Shown here piece after piece: positions 1 through 7,368 of a stretch of 15,880 nucleotides of DNA (the stretch's first letter is position 1; every line of letters starts with the position of its first letter). The translations under genes and the position numbers were made by a program. Where the stretch lies: the NCBI GenBank assembly GCA_003489505.1, contig DNMA01000065.1, forward strand, positions 1-15,880. The letters are read 5' to 3'. The notes below the pieces were generated by a model. That model saw only the letters and a program-made list of their open reading frames with translations. It had not been told where the DNA came from and did no database searches. The DNA comes from Legionellales bacterium. GTDB taxonomy: Bacteria > Pseudomonadota > Gammaproteobacteria > Legionellales > Legionellaceae.

Positions 1-1972
1 CAGCAAAAAATGGACTTGACCTTTTTTCCATTAATGGTAAGGTGCTGGAAGATGCAAAAGGATTGTATGATTTTCCCAAATTTTCTTTTCTCTTTTCAGC
101 AATTAGTTGACTTAAGTTTTTTATAGCCTGTTGAATTTTTTTAGGATCATCATAAGCATAAACCTCAAGATCTCCCTCTTTTTGCTCATGTTTATGTAAC
201 TCATCTAAAATCTTCACAAAAGGCACAAGATATCCTAAGTTATTCTCATCTTTAACTATACGTCCTTCCTTTTTCAAATTACTTTGAAAAATTTTATCCA
301 CTTCTGAACTCAATCCAAATTTTAAGTCTTTAGGATTAAAGTTTGTCATGAAATTGGAGTATTTTCGGTCACTTCTATTTTGTGAAGCATATGTTATGAG
401 AGCGGCTTTTGGAGAATCTTTTAATGCTTTCCAATCATTAACTAATCTTTCACTAAATACATGCCGTTCCAAGCCTTTATGTTTTGCTTCGTCGAACAGC
501 TCCCACTCCTCATTCTGATTTATATAAACGCGTAAATCATTACAATTGATATGGCGAGAAAGTGTTACACCGAATTGACCATCACCAAAGGCTTTTTCAT
601 ATTCAATAAAACCATTCACTGATCCATTAACACCAAATTGATAACCACCGGGTCCATATTTTTTGTTTTCAGCAAATCTAATACTTGGTATTCGGCCCTT
701 AAAACGTTGTAAACGTGAAGGTGGATTTTCGACTGCAGCAGCTTCCCCTCCTGGAACTGATGGAGTAGTTGAATTCATTGTTTCAAAATTACTTTTGGCT
801 TGGTCTGTCGTAGGAAATGCCCTATTCTCCCCTTGAGTCTTAACAACTTCCGCATGTCCTTCAAAATCATTCCCTGATACATAATCATAACTTAAATCAA
901 TTTTTTTGCTATTTGTAGACAAGAATTCAGCTAATTCCTGTACACTTTTGATTTCAGTTTGCACGTCCCCTAAGGCAATATCTGATGAATAGGTCAGTGG
1001 CTCAACAATTCCAATATTAAGTGGTTTATTCTCAGCTGCAGCAGCTTTAGCAGATGTAATGATTGCTTGTTTAACTTTTCCTTTAGTGGGCTCTAAGATT
1101 TTTTTACTATCTTTAGATAAATCGACTTCAACACCTAATTCAAGACTCAAAAGCTTCACATATTGCTGGGTAACATTGATATCTCTTGCAATACCACCAT
1201 CAACCCAAGCCATCCAAAATGTTGGTTTAGCAAGGTTTGCTGTTCCATTTACAGGATATTGACGGTTAACGGCTTGCTCACCTGCAAATGATTTTCCTGA
1301 ACCAGAAGCACCGGACATGATTTGAATGGCAAATGTATTTGGGTATTTTACGCCATAGTGAGGTTTCAAAGAGTGTTCCCATAAGGCTTTTAAAAACGCT
1401 GGTGATTGCACCTCTTCTTTTAGTGCTTTTTTAAAGATTTCAAGATTATCTTTACTACCTAAAAGTTGAGTTAAAGTAACACTTCTTTTTTGTTGAATTT
1501 CAGATACTAAATCAGAAAGGCTCTCAATACCAACAATCTGCTGTACTTCAGTAGGATTAAGAGTAAAATTTTTAAAGGTTTTCGGATTTAAATCTTTAAT
1601 CGCTTGGTACAAAGAATGTTCTTCATCAGAGTTAGGCCTTAACGCCTCGAGAATACGTCCATATTCCGCAAATGATAATTTCTCAAATGCTTTAATCAAA
1701 CAGGGTTTTCCATCTCTTATAGAACTTGGACCAAAATGTGTTTCAACATTGTAGTTCTTAATTAAATCTAGAAATGCCTGTCTACTATTAGTTTGATGTG
1801 CGTTGGATATCTCAAACTCATAATCTGCAGGTTTGGGGCGATTTTCCGAATCCGCCTGTTTAAATTTTGGCGAATCTGAGTACTTATAAACCTCTAGTAC
1901 ATCTGATTCAACTAATGCACTTGATGCAACGGATGAATTTGATGCGGTTGAATCAGTTTGTTCTCGGCTCAT
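1..1972 (-). CDS. Large P-loop protein, zeta-toxin-like kinase fold, candidate effector (partial, C-terminus off left edge)
   Basis: This frame is open without a stop for 657 codons from the ATG at 1972-1970 to the left edge, so the C-terminus is missing. GAAGG at 1980-1984 (minus strand) lies 7 bases before the ATG and supports the start. The protein is soluble, with no signal peptide or membrane segment. Residues 1-25 are Ser/Thr-rich and low in complexity. A Walker A motif, GASGSGKS, sits at residues 221-228 after a hydrophobic strand (FAIQIMS). About 30 residues later comes WVDGGIAR (256-263), and further on a strand ending in VEP. That order resembles zeta-toxin/PezT P-loop kinases (Walker A, then D..R substrate site, then an E-containing strand). 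The family call is inference from motif layout. The length is far beyond a free zeta toxin, no antitoxin gene is adjacent, and the large flanking regions suit a multidomain effector. It could also be another P-loop NTPase. Confidence 0.75.
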   Translation of the reverse strand, partial: MSREQTDSTASNSSVASSALVESDVLEVYKYSDSPKFKQADSENRPKPADYEFEISNAHQTNSRQAFLDLIKNYNVETHFGPSSIRDGKPCLIKAFEKLSFAEYGRILEALRPNSDEEHSLYQAIKDLNPKTFKNFTLNPTEVQQIVGIESLSDLVSEIQQKRSVTLTQLLGSKDNLEIFKKALKEEVQSPAFLKALWEHSLKPHYGVKYPNTFAIQIMSGASGSGKSFAGEQAVNRQYPVNGTANLAKPTFWMAWVDGGIARDINVTQQYVKLLSLELGVEVDLSKDSKKILEPTKGKVKQAIITSAKAAAAENKPLNIGIVEPLTYSSDIALGDVQTEIKSVQELAEFLSTNSKKIDLSYDYVSGNDFEGHAEVVKTQGENRAFPTTDQAKSNFETMNSTTPSVPGGEAAAVENPPSRLQRFKGRIPSIRFAENKKYGPGGYQFGVNGSVNGFIEYEKAFGDGQFGVTLSRHINCNDLRVYINQNEEWELFDEAKHKGLERHVFSERLVNDWKALKDSPKAALITYASQNRSDRKYSNFMTNFNPKDLKFGLSSEVDKIFQSNLKKEGRIVKDENNLGYLVPFVKILDELHKHEQKEGDLEVYAYDDPKKIQQAIKNLSQLIAEKRKENLGKSYNPFASSSTLPLMEKRSSPFFA

Positions 1973-2130
1973 AAAAATACCTTCTATTTCAATACTTGTT
2001 ATCTTAATATTAGTATATTTTTGTATTTTTAAAGGTTTTATTGAATAAATTTAATCACTAATGTTGTTAAATAAGACTTTAATAGGGTCAAGAATGTGAT
2101 GGGGTTTTGTTTTAAACTAATGTCTGTTGA

Positions 2131-2139
2131 TGATATTCT
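2131..2139 (+). promoter_or_regulatory. Candidate extended -10 promoter for the 55-residue small gene
   Basis: TGATATTCT is an extended -10 element (TG, one base, TATTCT) lying 24 bases before the small gene's ATG. No good -35 hexamer sits at 16-18 bases upstream; the best sequence there is TTTAAA at 2111-2116. Extended -10 promoters can work with a poor -35. The call rests on motif match only. Confidence 0.3.
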
Positions 2140-2163
2140 AATGATTTAGGCTGGGGAAATCAC

Positions 2164-2331
2164 ATGTTACCACCATTTATATGGTACAATTTAAAACAAT
2201 CCCTTCAAGCAGCAACTGTGGTCACAATCATGCTATATTTAAATCGCCGTACTGAGCAATATATTAAGAAAATGCTGCTGGAAACAGAAGATAAAAAGTA
2301 TCAAGGACCCCAAGGCCCTTCATCTTTTTAA
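2164..2331 (+). CDS. Small protein, 55 residues, one likely membrane segment
   Basis: A short plus-strand gene fits the gap between the minus-strand P-loop gene and the minus-strand porins. GGGGAA at 2153-2158 is an acceptable ribosome binding site five bases before the ATG. The peptide starts MLPPFIWYNLKQ. Residues about 5-26 are largely hydrophobic with an amphipathic break (FIWYNL, AATVVTIMLYL). A strongly charged stretch follows (NRRTEQYIKKM, ETEDKK), then a Gly/Pro/Ser tail. This suggests a single-span or peripheral inner-membrane protein with a charged cytosolic tail. Its last four bases overlap the end of the convergent porin gene. I do not recognise a family. Support comes from the ribosome binding site, a candidate promoter, and residue composition unlike random AT-rich translation. 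It could still be a chance frame. Confidence 0.5.
   Translation: MLPPFIWYNLKQSLQAATVVTIMLYLNRRTEQYIKKMLLETEDKKYQGPQGPSSF
2293..2320 (-). terminator. Candidate Rho-independent terminator of the porin pair
   Basis: Read on the minus strand just after the porin stop codon, AAGGGCC and GGTCCTT can pair as a 7-bp stem with one G-U wobble around a TTGG loop (2303-2320). GATAC and then five T (2293-2297) follow. The T-run is five bases from the stem, so it is not ideal. Read on the plus strand, the same hairpin has one A-C mismatch and is followed by CATCTTTTTA, so weak bidirectional function is possible. On the plus strand it lies within the last codons of the small gene. Confidence 0.4.
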
Positions 2332-4028
2332 AACATTAGAAATAATGATTGCATCGCAACATATTCATTTGGTCTATTGATAACCTTACTACTGGGAATC
2401 ATAAAATACTGAGGTGATGCACTTAAACAACCTGGCGATATGGGGTCATTATAAGCGCCTGTTGAACATCCACCTACAAATTTAGTCTGAGCAAATTCTG
2501 TTCTCATTCGAAAAAACTTATTCCAGAACCAACTCAATCCAATACTCCAACCATTCGCCTTCGAGACAGATAAGCGTGGATCGGAAATATAGTAACGGAT
2601 AGTGCCATCACCAGGTCTATAAGTCTTAGAGTAAGTTGATGGATCTGCTGCAAATGAAGTAAAGCGTGCAAAAACCTGCAAGGCGCCCCAGCCACCACCT
2701 TTTTGAAATAACTTAAAGTTTTCATGAGGTTCAATATTACCATCAATATTAAAATCTTCCCCAGTCAAATTATAATAAACTTGAACCTCCCCCGCCGTAT
2801 TTTTTTGATTGATAATAAAACTAGGTTTTAAAACAGGTGATGGAAAAGTTGCAGTCAAATTTTGAATAGTTTGCGCCCAATCTGCATATACACCCCATTG
2901 TTTTTTATACCATACCAACTGTGGATGATAGCGTGTCCTACTAGATACGACATAAGTTGAAGCATTCGCGTATCCAAACATAATATTTTGGCCAATAGTA
3001 AAAATGAAGGGTAAAAGACTCTGCGCATTTGGCTTTTGAGTACTCGTGCCTATTCCAATCCCTAAATGTTCAAAGAAATGATCTTTTTGAGTAAAAAATG
3101 GTTGATAAAAAACCCGACCCTCAAAACTTTTGTTGACTGCAAAAGCGCTTGAGGGCAAATAAACGACCGTTGTGGTTGAACCAATAGGGTTTAATCCTGG
3201 AAAGGTGCCATCTGATGTTCCATCAAAAATACCAAACTGATAAGAAAAATGGTGATGATAACCTAAATAATTGAATCGATTAAATTCAGTATCTTTTGAC
3301 TCCCCCAGTGAACCGTAGCCCACAATACCATACTCTTTACTAGGTGCCATATTGGTTGTAAATCCGGAATAAATTAAATTAGAAGATAACATTATCCCTG
3401 TGCCTGCGACCAAGCTATTTTGAAAACCAGCACGTAAACTTAATAATTTATACTGTTCAATACTGACATGACCTTCGGCTAGATAAGCCTGATTTCTTGC
3501 AAAATTTGGAATAAAAATAAAATGCATATCATCATTGATTTTAGAATGCATAATTATGCCTGCATTATTTAACCAGTTTCTTATCACCGTGTTTTGTCTA
3601 ACGACTGGTGGACTTGAGACGCCCGTATTAATTCTTAACCCATTCATATCACTAAAAATATCTGAGTTGAATTCGACAAAAGGCTTAATATTCAAACTAT
3701 TTTTATGATCTGCGGTTTCAAACTCAAGGTGAGGAAAAAACCTTTTTGTTGACTCTTTGGCAGGATATTGAATTCTAGCCAGCAAAGATTCTCGATTATT
3801 TTTGGGTGCTTTAACCAAAGGCTCATAAGATTTTTCCAATTTCTGATTAGCATTCAATAATTGCTTTTGCTGTTTTAATTCTGCTTGCTTTAAGTTTTGA
3901 ATCTTTTGCGCATTTTGTTGAAGCGCTTTTGATAAACGCTGAATTCTTTCTTGTAATTCATCAACAGCAAAAGCATTTTGATAAACACCCAAACCCAATA
4001 ATAAATTTAAAATGGCTTTACGAATCAT
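2328..4028 (-). CDS. LbtU-family siderophore porin, second copy of a tandem pair
   Basis: Predicted outer-membrane beta-barrel of 566 residues. A signal peptide covers residues 1-21 (basic MIRK, hydrophobic LLLGLG, cleavage after NAFA). Residues about 23-68 form a Gln/Lys/Leu-rich heptad-like helix, typical of the periplasmic coiled coil in LbtU proteins. The rest is rich in aromatic and Gly residues with alternating strands and ends in Phe, as expected for BAM substrates. Conserved near the end are WSIGLSWFWN and the paired cysteines C521 and C534 (GGCSTG, PGC), also present in the upstream neighbour and probably disulfide-bonded. LbtU in Legionella pneumophila takes up the ferric siderophore legiobactin; the substrate here is unknown. 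It lies 13 bases downstream of its paralogue, so the two are surely cotranscribed. No strong ribosome binding site precedes the ATG. No Fur-like box was seen. Confidence 0.75.
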   Translation of the reverse strand: MIRKAILNLLLGLGVYQNAFAVDELQERIQRLSKALQQNAQKIQNLKQAELKQQKQLLNANQKLEKSYEPLVKAPKNNRESLLARIQYPAKESTKRFFPHLEFETADHKNSLNIKPFVEFNSDIFSDMNGLRINTGVSSPPVVRQNTVIRNWLNNAGIIMHSKINDDMHFIFIPNFARNQAYLAEGHVSIEQYKLLSLRAGFQNSLVAGTGIMLSSNLIYSGFTTNMAPSKEYGIVGYGSLGESKDTEFNRFNYLGYHHHFSYQFGIFDGTSDGTFPGLNPIGSTTTVVYLPSSAFAVNKSFEGRVFYQPFFTQKDHFFEHLGIGIGTSTQKPNAQSLLPFIFTIGQNIMFGYANASTYVVSSRTRYHPQLVWYKKQWGVYADWAQTIQNLTATFPSPVLKPSFIINQKNTAGEVQVYYNLTGEDFNIDGNIEPHENFKLFQKGGGWGALQVFARFTSFAADPSTYSKTYRPGDGTIRYYISDPRLSVSKANGWSIGLSWFWNKFFRMRTEFAQTKFVGGCSTGAYNDPISPGCLSASPQYFMIPSSKVINRPNEYVAMQSLFLMF

Positions 4029-4041
4029 GGTTATTCACATC

Positions 4042-5853
4042 TTAGAAGGTCAATTGTAAACGTTGCATAATAATTTTTTCTGCAGGCCGATTTAAAACCG
4101 TACTCGTATTGGCAAAGATATATTGACCGCCTGTCAGACAACCTGGGTTCACTGGTGCATTCAGCCCCCCTGTCGAACACCCGCCCACAAAAGAGCTATA
4201 ATCATATTCTGTGGTCAAACGAATAAACTCATTCCAGTACCAGTTCAAACCAATACTCCAAGAGTTCGCTTGCTGTACTGAAATTCTGGGATCTGAATAA
4301 AGATAATAATTATAAGCGCCCATTTTGACATAATCTTTAAAAACCGACGGGTCTAATAACAATTTAGATAATCGAAATACCAATTGAAAACCACCATAAG
4401 CACCCTTTTCAAAAGGTTTAAATTTATTATTTGGGATAAAATGAAATAGATTAAAATCTTCTTGCGTTAAATTATAAATAAATTGCACTTGTCCAGCCTG
4501 ATTGGTTTGTCCTGTTGTGGCTGGATAATAAGTTGTCACTGAATTTAAAGAGCCTAAAGCAATCAGTTGCAGATGCTGTTGAGTTTGTGTCCAGTCTGCC
4601 AAAACACCAATTGGACCATAACCCCATACTGCTTGAGGATGTAAACGTGTTCTCGGCCCATTGGCTGCGACCGTATAAAAACTGGAACCAAAGGGTAAAG
4701 AGGTGTAAGTAAAGATTGGATTTTGTCCTAATGAAACCAAATCCGGCAAACCATATTGATAATTTGGACGTTCTGCACTACCTGCAAAACCAAAACCTAA
4801 ATGCTCTAGCAATGAACCCTTAGCGGCAATAAAAGGATTAAAAAAGACTCGCCCTGCAAATGCTTTATTTGCTGCGGTAAAAACTGTTTGTGAAGAACGT
4901 AAAAAAGGATAAGGATAAGTAGAACCAATGGTAGTGTAGTTGGTCACTTGAGAGCCATCTGGCACCCCATTAAAAAAACCCACCTGATAAGAAAACCAAT
5001 CATCAAAACCCAGCTGGCTCAAACCTCGCCAATAGGGTTCATTACCCGATGGTCCAAATGAACCATGAAACATAGCCCCCACCTGTCTATCGGGTGCCAT
5101 CATCGCTGGATAACCCATTTCCATGGTAAAAGCACGCGAGACGTAATCGAAGTTATCAAAAAAGTTTTCAATACCGCTGACTAAACTCATTTGTAAACCC
5201 GCTTGGAAACCAATGGCTCGATAATAATTCACATCCACGAAGGCATCATATAAGGTAATACTTCCTTGACCAAAATCAAGATTCAAAAAATACTGAAAAT
5301 AATCAGCCAATTGCCCTTCTAAGGTGGGTCTTAATCTTCTTATCATCAATCTATCCACGGTAGATTGATTCACAATACCGACAATGCTTGGGCCATCATC
5401 AACAAATAAACCCAAGTAATTTGGGAAAATATCATTGTCGACTTGAACCCAACCATGAAACTCTAATTCAAACTGATTATCAGGGGAAGAAAATTTAAAA
5501 TAATTAGGATAAATATTGGTGGGATAACGATTATAATCTAATGCAAATAATGAGCTTTTTGCTTGATTTTGCTGAGGGAACATCTCATCCACACCCAAAT
5601 CTTTTAAGAGTTTATTGGAATGAATATGTTTTTCAGTTTCTTGTTGTTTTAAAGCCAGTTTAGCTTGGTTCAACTCAATGAGGTTGTTTTGTTGATTGCG
5701 TTGAGCATCCAACAATTGCGCATTCGTTTTTTTAATTTGTTGTTCAATATTTTGAATTTCTTGTTCAACAGTCTCTGAATAGCTTAAATTTGCAACAGAA
5801 GACAACAGACCAACAACGACACAAACCATACAACGGTATAGCAAGACATCCAT
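4042..5853 (-). CDS. LbtU-family siderophore porin, first copy of a tandem pair
   Basis: Predicted outer-membrane beta-barrel of 603 residues. The signal peptide spans residues 1-26 (VLLYRCMVCVVVGLLSSV core, cleavage after LSYS). Residues about 29-75 form a Gln/Asn/Lys-rich coiled coil (EQEIQNIEQQIKK onward). The barrel follows with many Tyr/Phe/Trp and Gly residues and ends in LQLTF. Near the C-terminus WSIGLNWYWN and the cysteine pair C559/C572 (GGCSTG and PGC, 13 residues apart) match the downstream copy at the same spacing, so the two are clear paralogues. The start is supported by AGGGAAGAG at 5859-5867, five bases before the ATG. Similarity between the copies is strongest in the C-terminal strands and in the central AGRVFFNPF / EGRVFYQPF block, while other stretches differ, suggesting diverged ligand specificity. 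The siderophore role is a family-based inference. Confidence 0.75.
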   Translation of the reverse strand: MDVLLYRCMVCVVVGLLSSVANLSYSETVEQEIQNIEQQIKKTNAQLLDAQRNQQNNLIELNQAKLALKQQETEKHIHSNKLLKDLGVDEMFPQQNQAKSSLFALDYNRYPTNIYPNYFKFSSPDNQFELEFHGWVQVDNDIFPNYLGLFVDDGPSIVGIVNQSTVDRLMIRRLRPTLEGQLADYFQYFLNLDFGQGSITLYDAFVDVNYYRAIGFQAGLQMSLVSGIENFFDNFDYVSRAFTMEMGYPAMMAPDRQVGAMFHGSFGPSGNEPYWRGLSQLGFDDWFSYQVGFFNGVPDGSQVTNYTTIGSTYPYPFLRSSQTVFTAANKAFAGRVFFNPFIAAKGSLLEHLGFGFAGSAERPNYQYGLPDLVSLGQNPIFTYTSLPFGSSFYTVAANGPRTRLHPQAVWGYGPIGVLADWTQTQQHLQLIALGSLNSVTTYYPATTGQTNQAGQVQFIYNLTQEDFNLFHFIPNNKFKPFEKGAYGGFQLVFRLSKLLLDPSVFKDYVKMGAYNYYLYSDPRISVQQANSWSIGLNWYWNEFIRLTTEYDYSSFVGGCSTGGLNAPVNPGCLTGGQYIFANTSTVLNRPAEKIIMQRLQLTF

Positions 5854-5917
5854 GTAAACTCTTCCCTAAGTCATCAAGTATAAAAAAATTATCGACCCTG
5901 CACAGCATAAGTCGCAT

Positions 5918-5946
5918 ACAATAACATAAGGAAAAATCACTGGCAA
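5918..5946 (-). promoter_or_regulatory. Candidate sigma70 promoter for the porin pair
   Basis: On the minus strand TTGCCA (5941-5946), a 17-base spacer and TATTGT (5918-5923) lie about 65 bases before the first porin's ATG. The -35 matches five of six and the -10 four of six consensus positions. The 115-base gap upstream of the porins leaves room for it and shows no Fur-box-like inverted repeat. Confidence 0.4.
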
Positions 5947-5968
5947 ATTAAAAAATTTAATCTTTTGA

Positions 5969-7282
5969 TTAGCGTCTTAAGAGTTTATTCTGAATGATTC
6001 TTGCTGCCTCATCCATTCTTTGCTCTTTCTCAAATAATGTTTGTATGCCACAGGCAAGCCAAGAGGCATCATTGACACTTTGCTCTTCGGCTATTTGCTT
6101 TTCTTCAATTGTTACATGCATGGGATAACCATTAGACGAAATAAATGCACGCTGTAATCCATAGGTGGCAAGGGCGACAGGATTGACTTCTCGCTGCATT
6201 AGCGTTGCATTAAAATGATTGCCACCCAATATTCCAAAACAATAGGCATTAGGACCAGTGGAGGAAATCACTGTTTTTTGAATCATGAGCTCTTCAAGTT
6301 CTTGACGATTAAAATCTAAAAAATCACGCGAATTATTGGATAATAATAAAGGCCTTAATCTTACTTTTCTAGGTTCTGAAGCAGATGAAAAACTCTCCAA
6401 CAATCTCATTTTAATTTCTAAACCCATTGCATGAAGCGCTTGGGGGGAACATTCTTTTGTGCCAGGCCCATAGGATAAGCGCTCCCCATCAACCTCTAAT
6501 CTATCGAAGAAGCACATGGCTTTATAAAAACTTTCATTACTTTGCGCCAATTGCATAATAGAATGTCTGATTTGTCTTGCATTTTGTTGATAAGCTAATT
6601 TACTAAGTAGTAACCCCATAAAACTAGTGTCATCGCTATAGGGCAGTTTTGCTATTGGGGTGCCTGGTTTTTGCTTTTCATAGAGACTCAGTGCTATTTC
6701 TTTAATGCTTTGAAGAGTAGGCAGTGCATCGCGGTAATTCACCACGGCAAAGACTTCATTATTGACAGACACTCGCTCATCCGAAGAGCCCCTATAAGGG
6801 AAAAAGCTACTTAAACGAATCATAAGCGGTGAGTTGACCTCAATTGTGTCAGGAAGAGAGGCTGTTTTAACATCCACATCAAAATCAGAATAGGTTCCTT
6901 GTAAAATTACAGGGGCCAATAAACGTAATTTATCACTGGCACTTGCTAAGTTCCCCCCTCTTTCCAAGTTATCTACTTCATCTTGATAAGCCGCAATTAA
7001 TCGCCTATCTAATGGATGACGACAAAGGGGAAATACAGCGTGCTGGACATCGAGTGCTTGAATGCTGTGTTTTGTGCAAAAAGCATTGAGCTCTTGAATC
7101 GCTTCAGGAGTTAAAAGATTGGCATCATAAAAAAAAGTAATTTTATCTGCGGGGTTCATGGCGCGTAAACGAACCAGCCTTAATTGATTCAAAGGATTTA
7201 AAAATACATTGGGCTTTGAGCTTAACCAAATTTTTACATGTCGATGAGGATTAAAAGGATACATAACCAACAGCTTATTCAT
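5969..7282 (-). CDS. Putative TcdA/TcdB-like glycosyltransferase with DxD motif, candidate translocated effector
   Basis: A soluble protein of 437 residues without signal peptide or membrane segments. The N-terminus has VKIWLSSKPN (16-25), like the hIWiG start of sugar-binding GT-A glycosyltransferases, then NQLRLVRLRAMNP (32-44). The diagnostic core is ASASDKLRLLAPVIL..GTYSDFDVDV (113-138): SDxxR at 116-120, then a DxD cluster D133/D135/D137. This matches the nucleotide-sugar and metal site of large clostridial toxins, SetA-type Legionella effectors and related enzymes. Further on, SSTGPNAY (340-347) resembles the family's late TGP motif. The last 30 residues contain FEKEQRMDEAAR, an acidic patch like the E-block of Dot/Icm substrates. 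The donor sugar and target are unknown. No Shine-Dalgarno lies before the ATG (eight T precede it), so the start is less sure; M7 is an alternative. It is divergent from the GH1 gene. Confidence 0.7.
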   Translation of the reverse strand: MNKLLVMYPFNPHRHVKIWLSSKPNVFLNPLNQLRLVRLRAMNPADKITFFYDANLLTPEAIQELNAFCTKHSIQALDVQHAVFPLCRHPLDRRLIAAYQDEVDNLERGGNLASASDKLRLLAPVILQGTYSDFDVDVKTASLPDTIEVNSPLMIRLSSFFPYRGSSDERVSVNNEVFAVVNYRDALPTLQSIKEIALSLYEKQKPGTPIAKLPYSDDTSFMGLLLSKLAYQQNARQIRHSIMQLAQSNESFYKAMCFFDRLEVDGERLSYGPGTKECSPQALHAMGLEIKMRLLESFSSASEPRKVRLRPLLLSNNSRDFLDFNRQELEELMIQKTVISSTGPNAYCFGILGGNHFNATLMQREVNPVALATYGLQRAFISSNGYPMHVTIEEKQIAEEQSVNDASWLACGIQTLFEKEQRMDEAARIIQNKLLRR

Positions 7283-7318
7283 AAAAAAAACATATCAATA
7301 ATGTACATCAATTAAACT

Positions 7319-7347
7319 TTGCGATCAAATATTTTATCACCTATAAT
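7319..7347 (+). promoter_or_regulatory. Sigma70 promoter of the GH1 gene
   Basis: TTGCGA (7319-7324), a 17-base spacer and a perfect TATAAT (7342-7347) stand 21 bases before the GH1 start codon. AAGGAAGG (7356-7363), five bases before the ATG, is a strong ribosome binding site. Together these predict a short leader and good basal expression. The promoter sits in the 86-base region shared with the divergent glycosyltransferase gene. Confidence 0.6.
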
Positions 7348-7368
7348 CTTATTACAAGGAAGGATAAG

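Noticed and set aside
1059..1262. Plus-strand 67-codon open frame
   Set aside because: It lies opposite the large P-loop gene, whose motif-bearing frame is open across the region; no ribosome binding site or recognisable protein.
2003..2020. CTTAATATT resembling a PmrA-box half-site upstream of the P-loop gene
   Set aside because: The second half-site after two bases (TATATTTTT) matches only about five of nine positions, and the region is very AT-rich; not enough to call regulation.
4515..4712. Plus-strand open frame antisense to the first porin
   Set aside because: The porin frame is clearly coding here; the antisense peptide has no family features and no ribosome binding site.
5940..5965. 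AAATT/AATTT palindrome after the glycosyltransferase stop
   Set aside because: Pure A/T stem with no GC base pairs; too weak to call a terminator.
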